Shown: positions 22,979 through 33,639 of the stretch, in pieces
How positions within the stretch are numbered: the first letter of the stretch is position 1
Layout of the letters: the number at the start of each line of letters is the position of its first letter
Source of the DNA: Turritopsis dohrnii
Lineage: Eukaryota; Cnidaria; Hydrozoa; Anthoathecata; Oceaniidae
Reading direction: 5' to 3'
Assembly (NCBI GenBank): GCA_027922465.2
Contig: BQMF02000218.1
Span: 434,001-498,000 of the forward strand
DNA length: 64,000 nucleotides
The notes under the pieces: generated by a model
What the model was told of the DNA's origin: nothing
Database searches by the model: none
The model's input: only the letters and a program-made list of their open reading frames with translations
Program-made: the position numbers and the translations under genes

Positions 22979-24433
22979 ATGGAAGTTGGACAAGCTGATA
23001 CTGTCGCTAAGCAACATTATGAGTGCACTAAATGGCATTTCAAAAGTATTTCTAATGAAAAAATCGTTTACGCTCGAGATGAAGATCCTGACGATACAAT
23101 CATTATACGTTGTCTCTATCCTGCCTTGAAAGAATATCACAAAGTTTTTGGATTGAAAGGTGTTTTACATGTTCATCTTTTGTTTGCGGCAATTTTAAAG
23201 ATAATGAGTAAAAATTTGAAAGAATTGAAAAATTCAATTCGTTACATAAAATTTGAGGATCTACAGTGTGTCCCAGAGAATTTCGGTCTGAGATTTTAAC
23301 AGCTCATAACTTTTTACACATATATCAGATTTCTGCAATTTTTACACCATTCGATAGGATTTTATTCATAGATTTTAAAAATATACATTTTGTTCTCCAA
23401 AGCCTTTAAGTTTGGAAAGAATTAAGGATTTTACCATGAAAAAATCCAATTATCTTCTTAATGGTTAATTAACACATCTTTCAATAACACCTATCAAAGG
23501 TCATTATCAAAAACAATATCAACATCAAGTGACTGTAAAACACAAGAGTCATTAAAAACAAAATTTTAAGCTGTCTCAACATGTCCCCCGTTTCTCTTGA
23601 CACAGCCATTTGCTGTTGCTGTCATAAAGAGTGGCGAATAAAATTTTGATTTTGTCTAAGATTATTTGCTGCGTCAACAATTTTACTTCTCAACTCTGAT
23701 AGACTCTGGATCTCAGTGGAGAAAAGTTTTTGTAGCAACTAAAGATTGCTCATATGATGTCGAAAAAATTTTGTAGAAGCCCCCGTCTCACAATTTTTAA
23801 CTTTGTGATGAGATTATAATTTTAGTGTGTTCAATAACACCACACGACATGTTCTTAATAAACAAAAGAATAATCGCACGTGGAAACTTACTTTTATTAA
23901 CCATTAAGGAGTTAATGACCGTGGCAGTTTAAAGAAATCCTTTTAACTACAAAGGTGTTGGACTAAATTATTTAAAATATAGGTTTTTAAAATCCTTGAA
24001 AGAAATGCTATCGAATGATGTAAAAATCTCTAAAATCTGATATATGTGTGAAAAGTTATAGCTTGTTAAAATCTCATACCGAAATTCTCTGGGACACACT
24101 GTACAACAAGTCAAGAATATGTATACGTTAATGAAAGATATAGCAAGCAATTGTGCCGTATCAACTAACGATAACGGAAGTGATTCGATTCAGCTTAAAA
24201 TGGAGGATGGAACATACATTGGAATTCAACTCACAATGAAAGCAGACTTTCCTCAATTAATCTTAACCAATCACGATGTCAATGGAAAATTCATTACTGG
24301 CATCTATTTGTTTATTAATGACGGAATCAATCTGTTGAAATATTTGAACACTCGATTTCAATTTCATACTTCAGACTTGCTTAAACATGTTCAGAAAAGA
24401 AAACACGATCTTATAAATGACAGCTTTTTTTAA
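22979..24433 (+). pseudogene. Polinton left-end gene of unknown function, split by a MITE
   Basis: The 5' part (22979-23261, starting MEVGQADTVAKQHYECTKW) runs into an 838-bp transposon. The 3' part (24104-24433, with KMEDGTYIGIQLTMKADFPQ and ending KRKHDLINDSFF) continues in the same frame if the insertion and one TA copy are ignored. The pre-insertion gene would then encode about 204 residues. Both parts read like real protein. No family was recognised, and no signal peptide or catalytic motif is visible. Similarly placed small genes in Polintons are often structural or accessory, but nothing here proves either. The insert introduces an early stop after the word FGLRF, so this copy should be inactive. 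Confidence 0.7.
23264..24101. mobile_element. 838-bp Tc1/mariner-type non-autonomous transposon inside the Polinton gene
   Basis: Terminal inverted repeats of about 205 bp begin CAGTGTGTCCCAGAGAATTT at both ends, flanked by TA at 23262 and 24102. The first 25 bases match almost perfectly; similarity declines inward to TTAATGGTTAAT. There is no transposase frame. The CAGTGTG terminus and TA target are typical of Tc1/mariner. Confidence 0.9.
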
Positions 24434-24501
24434 TTGTTATTATATGTATGGATAATTAGTGAGAAAATAAACTATACAAAGTAGCTAATTGATTTTGTCT
24501 T

Positions 24502-24744
24502 TCATCTTGTTTTGTAATGTCCATATGGAATTGAACTAATTCCATCCTTTAATAAATATCGTTTATCATCATATGCCGACAAAGTTGTTTTGTTTTGACA
24601 AATAGTGAAAATTAAATGTTTTTGTGATCGAATACCATTCATCTTATGCATGTATTTCACATTTCCAAACAAACAATCGTAATAATCCTGATGTGATATA
24701 TATTTCTTGATGACGTATTTCTTCACACCTTTTGCTTTCGTCAT
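24502..24744 (-). pseudogene. Out-of-frame C-terminal segment of the Polinton polymerase
   Basis: The frame reading KAKGVKKYVIKKYISHQDYY, ending at a stop at 24502, is the natural C-terminus of the polymerase. The same protein words are encoded by the reversed fragment at 32370-32565. It is separated from the main frame by a one-base shift at a run of eight A (minus strand) at about 24747-24754. Confidence 0.8.
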
Positions 24745-27700
24745 AGTTTTTTTTATCGAATTCTAGTGAATACATTTTTGCACGTAAACCAATAAATTCT
24801 CGCATTAAACATCCATTCAATTCGTCTTTCATCTTTCCAATCACCTTTTTGTTTTTCGTCGAGTAACACTTATGATCTCGTGAATAGCCGCTAAAATCGA
24901 ACAGGTCTTGATCTCTCAACATATCAGCATACAAGTCATCAGTTTGAATTCGATAAGCGAGTGAATCCGTATCGGTAAACAACAGTTTCGACTGATCATT
25001 GGGATATTTCACTTTAACATATTGATAATGAAATCGATACATGAGGACTTTACTCAAATCCAAAACAGCCAAACCAGTATAAATCGGTCGGTTTAAAATC
25101 AAATTCGCCTTCGCACGTTCCACAGCCACCAGATTTTCATGAAAAACTTTAAATGATTTAAAGGTAGGTTGAGCAGCCAATTTCTTCAACTGATGATCAT
25201 GTTTTACCAAATCTACAACTCGACGATTACGTAAATTCTCCATAGTTTTCCCAAACATTGAATTGTTCATTAGTTTGAAAAAGTCCTTCTCGAATTCGTT
25301 TCTAGCAGCGGTACGTTTAGTCGTATTAAAGTCGATATATTTTTTCAACCATGGCGATTGATTAAACATTAAAACACGATGGATTTTCGTAACCTTTAGT
25401 CCCAATTCGAAATACAACTGCAAATTACGATAATGGATGATATACTTTTCTTTGTTGTTGAGATTTGGTATCAGTTTTGGTACGGTTTCTTTTATTGTTG
25501 GTTTAATCGGACCAATGAACGGATCTTGTTCATTCATTTTCCTTAATTGATTGATTGACTTACGTTCTTGTTCTTCCAAAATCTGTAGCTGTTTCGCTGA
25601 CAACATTTCCGGTTTGACTGTCATTCGCTCAGGTGCTAATGGATAATCACTATGAGCATCATGTAACTCTTCGGGATATTCCAAATCTACTTCCAAAATA
25701 TATTCCTGATCGCTGTCCTCTTCCACATTCTTCCAGTCAAGGTTTTCAATTTCTTCCTCCGTCATCCATGTAAATGCACCAGTTGGTAAGTACTGACACA
25801 TGGCCCATCCATACAAGTTGTTAGCATCCCAGTAAATCAAATGTTCATTCGGTTTACTATCATCATAATTTGGAAGATCGGGTAGATTCGCGTGTGCATA
25901 ACGATGACTGATGACAGCCACTCCTCCACGAATACCACTTTTGATAAACAAATGCATATCGATATCGGTCAACAATTCCAATTGAATGTTGGTCATTTTC
26001 AAAGCAGCTTGCCAAGCCAATCCAGGTGATGTAAAACAATGCGCTGGATCCAAATTGTAATACGTCATACACATGTCTCTAAACGCTTCAAAGACGTCAG
26101 CCAGGAGTAGAACATCTGTCAAGAGATATACATTATGATAATCATGCATATCACGGCATTCAAACTTCTCGAAAACGTTTTTCGCATGTTCATAGTCCTC
26201 ATTACTGATTCCTTCCTCTGTCAAACTACTATAAAAATATTCTTTGTCTGGTAATTCTGTTTCTTCCATTTTTTCCCACGAGTCCATATATTCATACGGA
26301 TAAACACCTTTACGTGTGAGAAGTGCTAATTGTTCGTTAACAGCTTCTTTCATTTCGTCATCGAGTTGCGGTACTTTGTAAGGATCATTACGATAATCAT
26401 GTTGTTCTTCTTGTTCGTTTTGATCATAATCATCATCTTCATCATCTTCATCATCATCATCTTCATCTTCATTCTCGTTATCCATATCATCTTCAATATC
26501 ATTTGATTTATCCTGCTCATCAAATTCTTGTCTAGCTATTGATATTAGATTTTCCAAAATTTCTTGATCTAATGAATCATCCAATTGAACGTTGCTTTCG
26601 ACATCTAACGAACCATTCATGTTACTATCTTGCGATGATAGCGCATCTCGAACATCATTCTCGAGAAATTTTCGTGTTTCAGGATAATCTTCCAAATTGT
26701 CAACTAATTTCGATAACGATGTCTGCATGAATTGACAACTATCGATAAACGTGACTCCACCAACACTAAACGAAGTATATTTTTCATCAGTATTCGGGAT
26801 ACAAGATACATCACCATGACGAGGTTTCACTGCACTAAGGATGAGATGAGCATCATAATTTTTCAGATTGTGAATCACGCAAGGTATTTTCACACGCTTA
26901 GGATCGATACGGTATTGTAGATTACATCTCACGTGAGCAGTCCCTCTGAATTTTCCAGTGAGATGACAATGATCGCGAGCCTTCTTTTCATCAGGTTTAA
27001 TTTTTTTTTCACACAAATAACATGTGGTACATCTATTGTGTGCTCTCCACTGCTCAGGAGTCAATCGTTCCATCGGTATCTTTTTTTGAAGGATTTGTCG
27101 AATCTCTGTTGCTTGAAGTTGCACCGTATCCAGAAAGTGCTCAGCAGCATTTTTTCCACAATACAACTTTGGAGATTCATAAAATCGTTTATCTGTGCAC
27201 ACAGTATGTAATGCATAACCACAAGCTTCATGTTTCTGGTATTTCTCTGTCCATGGCATATCATCGTTTTGTTGTTCTTGTTCGCACTTTACCAACAAAC
27301 TTTCGAAATCAGCATACATGACAAAGGGTAATCTCAACTGATACTCGATCTTTGTAAACTTGATGATATCTTTACCACTACCCTGCACTGGTACTGACAC
27401 TTTTTGCGCTCCATGTAACTGACATCGTTCGATATGTCGATCAAGTATGTCTTGTGTTGTACAAGCATGTGTACAATAAGAACAAATAAACTTTTTTCCA
27501 TCATGTTTTGTAATTTGTGTGCCAACTAGTGCGCTTAAATTTCGGACCAGTGCATAATGTCCCTTTTCACCATCTGCATAATACAACAAATCGACATGAC
27601 GATCAGTAATAATATTTTTACTAATACGAAGTGGAAACACGACTTTCTCCTCGAAACCATAAACGTTTACACTCAAGTTATTCTTTCGCTCCACTTTATC

Positions 27701-29833
27701 AATGTCCTTGATTGATACAGGATATTCAATACCATGTATGTCCAATTCATTTTCATAAGGTGTGTACTTAGATACTCGATTAGCGTTTTTGGACCAGTGA
27801 ACTGGATGTAACTTTGCGAGAATACACCATAAGAAACATTTTTCATCCTTGTTTTCGATATTTAAAACAGCTTTCTTCACCTTAATATGTTTCGGAAGGG
27901 GTATCCACGAAGATGCTCTCAAAGGATCATAATGTACTATTCCTTTAGAAAGAACAAAAAGTTAGATGACATCATCTATCAAGCAACGTATAAGTAAGAA
28001 AAGTAAAATTCAAATTTACCTAAATCAACATGCATAAAATGGTGTACAACCCAACCACTACCATTCCTTTGAAATTCATCAATTTGTTGCATCAACTGCG
28101 TATAGGCTGTATTGAGATATGAATCCAGCTCATCATCGTTTAAGGCTGTAAACACTTCCGATCGAAACGTGACTGGTGGATCTGTAAGATCAGTTTTGTC
28201 TTTCGCTTGACAAAATACCAACTTCAACGTGTAATAACATTTGATGCCTTTAGTACGTTGAATTTCTCCATTAATGACTGAATTGAAGGTTTTCATGACA
28301 TTTAAAAGACGATTGAGTAAATCTAGCTGGTTATTCGTATCCAACTCTTTTCGATACGTCATGGCTGTACGCTTCAAAGTCGATTGTACAAGCTGAGGTG
28401 CTTTCCACAATTCTGGATGCTCAGTGGATCCACCTTGTTGATTGATTGTTTCAACACGCACACGCTTGGGATTATATTCATCTAATGACATTTGTTTGAT
28501 TTTCCTTTTACCAGTAGTTGATGGTATGTCCATACATCTTCGTTCGTGTAGTTGTTTAGTATTTTCACGCTCGAACAGTTTTTCACATCGACGACATTGA
28601 AAACGTTTCAATCGAGATTCACAAATCTCTACATGTCGTTCAAAATTTTCCATTAACAGGAACGTGCGATTACATTTTTCACATTTGTGATGATCATTAA
28701 TTGGGTTTATATCACAATTCAACGGCTCAGACTCCAACACCATCTCTCCATCAGTCTCTTGAAACAACTTCTCCAGCTCTAACTCTGACATCATCTCTTT
28801 GTCTGTTTCTTGGAACAGCTCCTCTAATTCTTCTTCTCCTTTTTTCTCTTCAACAATATAACAATCAGGTGAAGATGTTTCAAAATCAACTGGACAAATA
28901 CAATCCATTAGAAATTCATCAATATCAAAAGAATTATCGATATCAGCATTATTTGTCGGCATGTATTTGAAGAGATCTGCCAAAATTTCATCCAAGTCAA
29001 TGTCCTAAATAATTATAAAAGTAGAAAAGCTTTTCAAAAAAAGTTGTAAAGGTTTTTTAAAAGTGGAAAAGCTTTTCGAAAAAGTTGTAAAGGTTTTTTA
29101 AAAGTGGAAAAGCTCTTCGAAAAAGTTGTAAAGGTTTTTTAAAAGTGGAAAAGCTTTTTGAAAAAGTTGAAAAGGTTTTTTAAAAAGTGGAAAAGCTCTT
29201 CGAAAAAGTTGTAAAGGTTTTTTAAAAGTGGAAAAGCTTTTCGAAAAAGTTGTAAAGGTTTTTTAAAAGTGGAAAAGCTCTTCGAAAAAGTTGTAAAGGT
29301 TTTTTAAAAGTGGAAAAGCTTTTTGAAAAAGTTGAAAAGGTTTTTTAAAAAGTGGAAAAGCTCTTCGAAAAAGTTGTAAAGGTTTTTTAAAAGTGGAAAA
29401 GCTTTTCGAAAAAGTTGTAAAGGTTTTTGAAAAAGTGGAAAAGCTCTTCGAAAAAGTTGTAAAGGTTTTTTAAAAGTGGAAAAGCTCTTCGAAAAAGTTG
29501 TAAAGGTTTTTTAAAAGTGGAAAAGCTTTTTGAAAAAGTTGAAAAGGTTTTTTAAAAAGTGGAAAAGCTCTTCGAAAAAGTTGTAAAGGTTTTTTAAAAG
29601 TGGAAAAGCTTTTCGAAAAAGTTGTAAAGGTTTTTGAAAAAGTGGAAAAGCTCTTCGAAAAAGTTGTAAAGGTTTTTTAAAAGTGGAAAAGCTTTTCGAA
29701 AAAGTTAAAAAGGTTTTGTAAAATTAAAGAAAATTACCTCGGTTATTGTGTTATGTTCAATTAAAACATGTTCATTACACATTTCTTCACTGATAAATTC
29801 TAATCCACAAACACAGCATTGAACAGTAGCCAT
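24644..29833 (-). CDS. Polinton protein-primed family-B DNA polymerase (three exons, frameshifted near the 3' end)
   Basis: Exon 1 is 29738-29833, exon 2 28020-29004 and exon 3 24644-27942, all GT/AG with matching phase (about 1459 codons as read). The N-terminus has a C2H2 finger (CCVCG...H...H, exon 1). Two more fingers follow near residues 139-190 and a fourth near 514-532. Between them is an acidic segment with a doubled ELEELFQETDKE unit. An endonuclease-VII-like Cys/His block (CYLC...DHCHLTG...HVRCN) lies near 665-701. Exonuclease motifs are ADFESLL (about 571) and HNLKNYDAH. Polymerase motifs are DANNLYG (about 1066), NNSMFGKT (about 1253) and TDTDSLAY (about 1350). All catalytic Asp residues are present. 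An acidic run ([15 protein letters not shown]) interrupts the exonuclease region. A one-base shift after the word LEFD puts the last roughly 80 residues out of frame. Confidence 0.92.
29011..29730. repeat. 41-bp minisatellite filling polymerase intron 1
   Basis: About 17 copies of a unit close to AAAAGTGGAAAAGCTCTTCG plus AAAAAGTTGTAAAGGTTTTTT. Variant units (GCTTTTTGAAAAAGTTGAAAAGG) recur every few copies, giving a higher-order pattern. AAGCTTTTCGAAAAGTT-like palindromes recur. The array is almost the whole 733-nt intron between the splice sites at 29737 and 29005. Confidence 0.92.
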
Positions 29834-30041
29834 CTTTATTTAAATCTAAAACGAGATGTTCCTCACTTGAAATTTTTCAAGAAATGAAAGGTAGCGTAAA
29901 CGTTTCCACTTGCTTTATACACATTTATACTGATTTCATGTAAAAAATACTGAATTTATAATGATAACATGTTAAGTATCACATTTAAATCTATTTTATC
30001 AGAGTAAATCAGTCATGCGTGTCAGTTGAATGTTAATCATC

Positions 30042-30089
30042 ATGGAAGTAACATTAAAACATCCATTTAGTATGTTAGTTGCTGGTGGT
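30042..30089 (+). pseudogene. Remnant of a packaging-ATPase start (probable)
   Basis: The frame begins with ATG and encodes MEVTLKHPFSMLVAGG, then breaks. A short N-terminus with 'LKHPF..hVAG' directly before the P-loop is how FtsK/HerA-type Polinton ATPases start, so the break falls at the expected Walker A. The identification rests on 16 residues and my recollection of the family, so it is tentative. Its continuation is missing. The next bases belong to the end of a gene on the other strand. Confidence 0.45.
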
Positions 30090-30095
30090 CGTTTC

Positions 30096-30218
30096 TTATC
30101 CAGCATCTTCTTTGTAGTACTTTGTAGGTTTTGGTCCGGGTCCCGGTCCTAGATCCCAATCATTAAAATCATTGAGGCAAAATGGGCGTGGTATTACATA
30201 ACATGGATTTAGTAAATA
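30096..30218 (-). pseudogene. C-terminal exon of a lost Polinton gene
   Basis: An acceptor (GTATTTCAG) is followed by an open frame of 40 residues, starting YLLNPCYVIPRPFCLNDFND and ending GPGPGPKPTKYYKEDAG, then a stop. Its upstream exons are not present in this element. The Gly-Pro run and clean stop look like a genuine protein tail, perhaps of a structural gene. The identity is unknown. Confidence 0.4.
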
Positions 30219-30514
30219 CTGAAATACACTTTAAAAATCTTATATTAAATAATTCAGCATCAAAACTATTGTGTTATTGCACATTTTATGTGACATGACC
30301 CCCGTCTTTGTGCCAAAATCGCAGCTATTTCCATTCAAATTTATGTCCAAAATTACCCTAAATTAGGCATACAAAAATTTAAATATCTCCAGTTCTAGGA
30401 AGGCTAGAAACTTGGTTGACCCCCCGTTGGGAAGCTGAAAGTCTGTAGAATACGATGATATTGATTTTAGAAAGTAATCCACACAAATAAAAAATGACCT
30501 GAAAGGCCTTGTAA

Positions 30515-30948
30515 AGTTTAAAAAAAAGTAGAAAAGGTTTTTGAAAAAGTCGTAAAAGTTTCAGAAAAATTGAAAAAGATTTTGAAAAAGTGGAAAAAGT
30601 TTAAGAAAAATTGAAAAGGTTTTTGAAAAAATCGTAAAAATTTCTTAAAAAAGTTGAAAAGCTTTTTGAAAAAGTCGTAAGAGTTTAAAAAAAGTAGAAA
30701 AGGTTTTTGAAAAAGTGAAAAAGTTTAAGAAAAATTCGTAAAAGTTTCAGAAAAATTGAAAACGTTTTTAAAAAAGTCGTAAAAGTTGCAGAAAAATTGA
30801 ACAGGTTTATGAAAAAGTCGTAAAAGTTTCAGAAAAATTGAAAACGTTTTTAAAAAAGTGGAAAAAAGCTTAAGAAAAAGTTGAAAAGGTTTTTGAAAAA
30901 GTCGTAAAAGTTTAAGAAAAATTGAAAAGGTTTTTGAAAAAGTCGTAA
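30515..30948. repeat. Degenerate 36-41-bp minisatellite, array 2 left part
   Basis: Repeats of GGTTTTTGAAAAAGTCGTAA followed by AAGTTTCAGAAAAATTGAAAA. They are related to, but distinct from, the array at 29011 (CGTAAAAG in place of GTAAAGG). The array is interrupted at 30962 by a retrocopy. Confidence 0.88.
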
Positions 30949-30961
30949 AAGATTCAGAAAA

Positions 30962-31330
30962 TTTTTTTTTTTTTTTTTTTTTTTTCAATAGCGACAGTTT
31001 ATTTTTAAAAGTTATTAATTATATATTTCAGAAAGGTACTAAAAAATTACAAATTCGGATATGTATATTATATATAAATTTAAAAAAAAAAAAAAAAAAT
31101 AGATAAAATAGATTCAAAACTAATTTCTATGAGAAAGGCCTCTACTATTGTGTATCGAAATAAAATAGCACGGAGATAAATGTTGCGCAGGTTGAGTTAA
31201 AAAAAACAAAAACAAACAACCATACAAGTCAAAGCGAAACACAAATTGAGTCAGGTTAAATGACAAAATAAGTGGAGGTAAAACGCTGATTGAGTCAAGG
31301 ATTTTAAACAAAATCATCAAGCACACCTAT
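30962..31330 (-). mobile_element. Poly-A retrocopy inserted in the minisatellite
   Basis: A run of T at 30962-30985 (poly-A on the minus strand) is preceded, on the minus strand, by AATAAA about 15 bases before the tail. The 369-bp body is flanked by a 13-bp duplication AAGATTCAGAAAA (30949-30961 and 31331-31343). This is a target-primed reverse-transcription insertion of an mRNA 3' end or a truncated LINE/SINE. The source gene was not recognised. No coding frame is supported. Confidence 0.85.
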
Positions 31331-31975
31331 AAGATTCAGAAAAATTGAACAGGTTTTTAAAAAAGTCTTAAAAGTTTCAGAAAAATTGAAAACATTTTTA
31401 AAAAAGTGTAAAAAGTTCAAGAAAAATTGAAAAGGCTTTTGAAAAAGTCGTAAAAGTTTCACAAAAATTGAAAAGGTTTTTGAAAAAGTCGTAAAAGTTT
31501 CAGAAAAATTGAAAACATTTTTAAAAAAGTGGAAAAAGTTCAAGAAAAATTGAAAAGGTTTTTGAAAAAGTCGTAAAAGTTTCACAAAAATTGAAAAGGT
31601 TTTTGAAAAAGTCGTAAAAGTTTCAGAAAAATTGAACAGGTTTTTGAAAAAGTCGAAAAAGTTTCAGAAAAATTGAAAAGGTTTTTAAAAAAGTGGAAAA
31701 AGTTCAAGAAAAATTGAAAAGGTTTTTGAAAAAATGAAAAAATTTTAAGAAAAATTAAAAAGGTTTTTGAAAAAGTCGCAAAAGTTTAAGAAAAATTCAA
31801 AAAGTGGAAAAAGTTTAAGAAAAATTGAAAAGTTTTTGAAAAAATCGTAACAATTTGAAAAAAAATTGAAAAGGTTTATGAAAAAGTCGTAAAAGTTTCA
31901 GAAAAATTGAAAAAGTTTTTGTAATAGTGGAAAAAGTTTAAGAAAAATTGAAAAGGTTATTGAAAAAATCGTATA
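31331..31975. repeat. Degenerate minisatellite, array 2 right part
   Basis: Continuation of the 30515 array after the retrocopy, with the same GTTTTTGAAAAAGTCGTAAAA unit. It runs directly into the reversed polymerase fragment at 31977. Confidence 0.88.
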
Positions 31976-31976
31976 A

Positions 31977-32565
31977 CACGGATTCGCTCGCTTATCGAAT
32001 TCAAACCAATGATTTGTATGCTGATATGTTGAAAGACCAAGATCTGTTCGATTTTAGTGGCTACGCAAAGGATCACAAATGCTTCTCTACGAAAAACAAG
32101 AAGGTGTTTGGGAAGATGAAAGACGAATTGAATGGTTGTTTCAGAGGCGTAGCCAGAGGTCAGTCAAAATTTGTGGAGGAGAGTTTAGTCATTTAGGGTA
32201 GAAAAGGAAAGCGTGCAAGTAACCTAATCGCCACTTAAGACTGAAAAGAAATATCACAATGTTGAACTCCTCCAGGTTTTTTTGACTGACCCTAACTACG
32301 CCTCTGTGTTTAATGTGTGAATTTATTGGTTTACGTGCAAAGGTGTATTCACTAGAATTTGATAACAAACTATAACGAAAGCAAAAGGTGTGAAGAAATA
32401 CGTCATCAAGAAGTATATATCACATCAAGATTATCACGATTGTTTGTTTGGGAATGTGAAATACATGCATAAGATGAATGGTATTCGATTACAAAAACAT
32501 TTAATTTTCACTATTTGTCAAAACAAAACAACTTTGTCGGCATATGATGATAAACGATATTTTTA
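31977..32565 (+). pseudogene. Reversed fragment of a second Polinton polymerase
   Basis: The plus strand encodes the end of a family-B polymerase starting just inside motif C ([20 protein letters not shown]). It continues to the C-terminus after a 165-bp MITE, with at least one frame break near 32370. It is similar but not identical to the same region of the minus-strand polymerase ([32 protein letters not shown]). It therefore derives from a related element or an old copy. It points the opposite way and starts abruptly at the minisatellite. Confidence 0.9.
32142..32306. mobile_element. 165-bp MITE with CAGAGGCGTAG ends and 5-bp duplication
   Basis: Perfect terminal CAGAGGCGTAG / CTACGCCTCTG, then the inverted TCAGTCAAAA block. 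It is flanked by TGTTT at 32137-32141 and 32307-32311. The uninterrupted target can be seen in the other polymerase copy (ATGTTTAATG). A related fragment lies near 47451, and an element with CAGTGGCGTAACTG ends and a 5-bp duplication lies at 61649. Confidence 0.9.
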
Positions 32566-32627
32566 AGGATGAATTTTATTTTAAAAGTATTTCCAGGACA
32601 CTTTTTGTAACTTTATTTCTGAGTGAG

Positions 32628-32658
<31 letters not shown>
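32628..32658 (+). repeat. 31-nt poly-A run
   Basis: A pure A tract just after the polymerase fragment. It may be the tail of a retrocopy or slippage. No clear duplication was found around it. Confidence 0.8.
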
Positions 32659-32660
<2 letters not shown>

Positions 32661-32897
32661 ACCTTGATCGTCTTATTCAAATGAATGTAACAGAAAAGAG
32701 AGTGAAAATGAAATGCGAGAATTTTTATAGCATAATTGAATGTCGGAACTCTACAAAGAGTATCATGAGAAAACTATAAAAGCACTGTTAACAAGTTGGG
32801 GAATTGAATAGAGTAAAAATAATTATGATTAGTTAACAATTATTATTCTAAAAAATATACATAAAATACACGCACGTGTGAAAACTATACAAAACTA

Positions 32898-33408
32898 TCA
32901 AACATAAACCTCTAGACAATAATTGATTTCCTTTCTACACATAGGACAAGACTTGAACTTATGCGCACACGTAACACAACACGACAAATGACCACAGGGT
33001 ACAAACACAACACTCCTATACTCTACAAAACATACAACACAACGTTTTTCTTCCAATATTTCGTCATCATCTCGGATGTTTAGTGGTGACTTTAAACTAA
33101 ACAAAGTAATGGTAAATATGTTATAAAATGTACATTAATCACAAAATAAAGTTTGAAATTATATCTACTTACCGATTGCAAATTCCGCATTTGCACCTTA
33201 ATTCCAGCAACTGGTCCTTTGCCCATTCTAGTATATCGGGCAACGATTCCAGCGCTATCTCTGCCTCCCAATCATGCTCCCTAACATAAGACATGATGTC
33301 TTGAATAGGCAGCGGAGTGTTGGAATGAGCAAAATCAAAATTAGTAATGAAATGAGCCAGCCAAGTTATGTTAAAGATGTTTTCATAAATTTTAAAAATA
33401 GATTCCAT
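32898..33408 (-). CDS. Polinton-encoded RING-finger protein (two exons)
   Basis: Exon 1 is 33173-33408 (donor ATCG|GTAAGT) and exon 2 is 32898-33096 (acceptor TTTAG|T). The spliced frame gives 144 residues. The C-terminus is a RING-HC domain: CVVC, CGHLSCCVTCAHKF, CPMCRKEI, with all eight ligands, in the style of inhibitor-of-apoptosis RINGs. That implies E3 ubiquitin ligase activity. The first 78 residues (starting MESIFKIYENIFNITWLAHF, with HDWEAEIALESLPDILEWAK) match no domain I recognise. They contain two late cysteines (CKCGIC) that may join the fold. RING proteins in large DNA viruses and their relatives often act on host death or immune pathways. For this one that is only inference. 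Confidence 0.8.
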
Positions 33409-33639
33409 AGTAAATTAAAGTAGTGTTGATAGCAGATATTTAAATAATGTACAGCAGCAGAATATCGAAATGATAAGTGATGAAGATTTTAAGGCTGTTT
33501 TATATATTTCTACCCTAAAAACTATTATCACCTTGATATTCATCTGAGAGGAAATTTGAAAAGGTATGCATGGAAATGATGTGTTAAATAAATCAGGTAA
33601 TTGTAGTAAAATTTGAATGATGCTTTAGGGGAAAAACAG

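Larger units (their letters stand above)
29834..30514. other. Polinton interior with deletion remnants
   Basis: Apart from the two gene remnants listed separately (30042-30089 and 30096-30218), no reading frame is supported. The DNA is AT-rich. It lies between the polymerase start and the second minisatellite array. Confidence 0.5.

Noticed and set aside
30725..31585. Minus-strand frames rich in Phe/Leu/Ser/Thr ([11 protein letters not shown] repeats)
   Set aside because: They are direct translations of the minisatellite unit, with no start context, no domain and no conservation beyond the DNA repeat.
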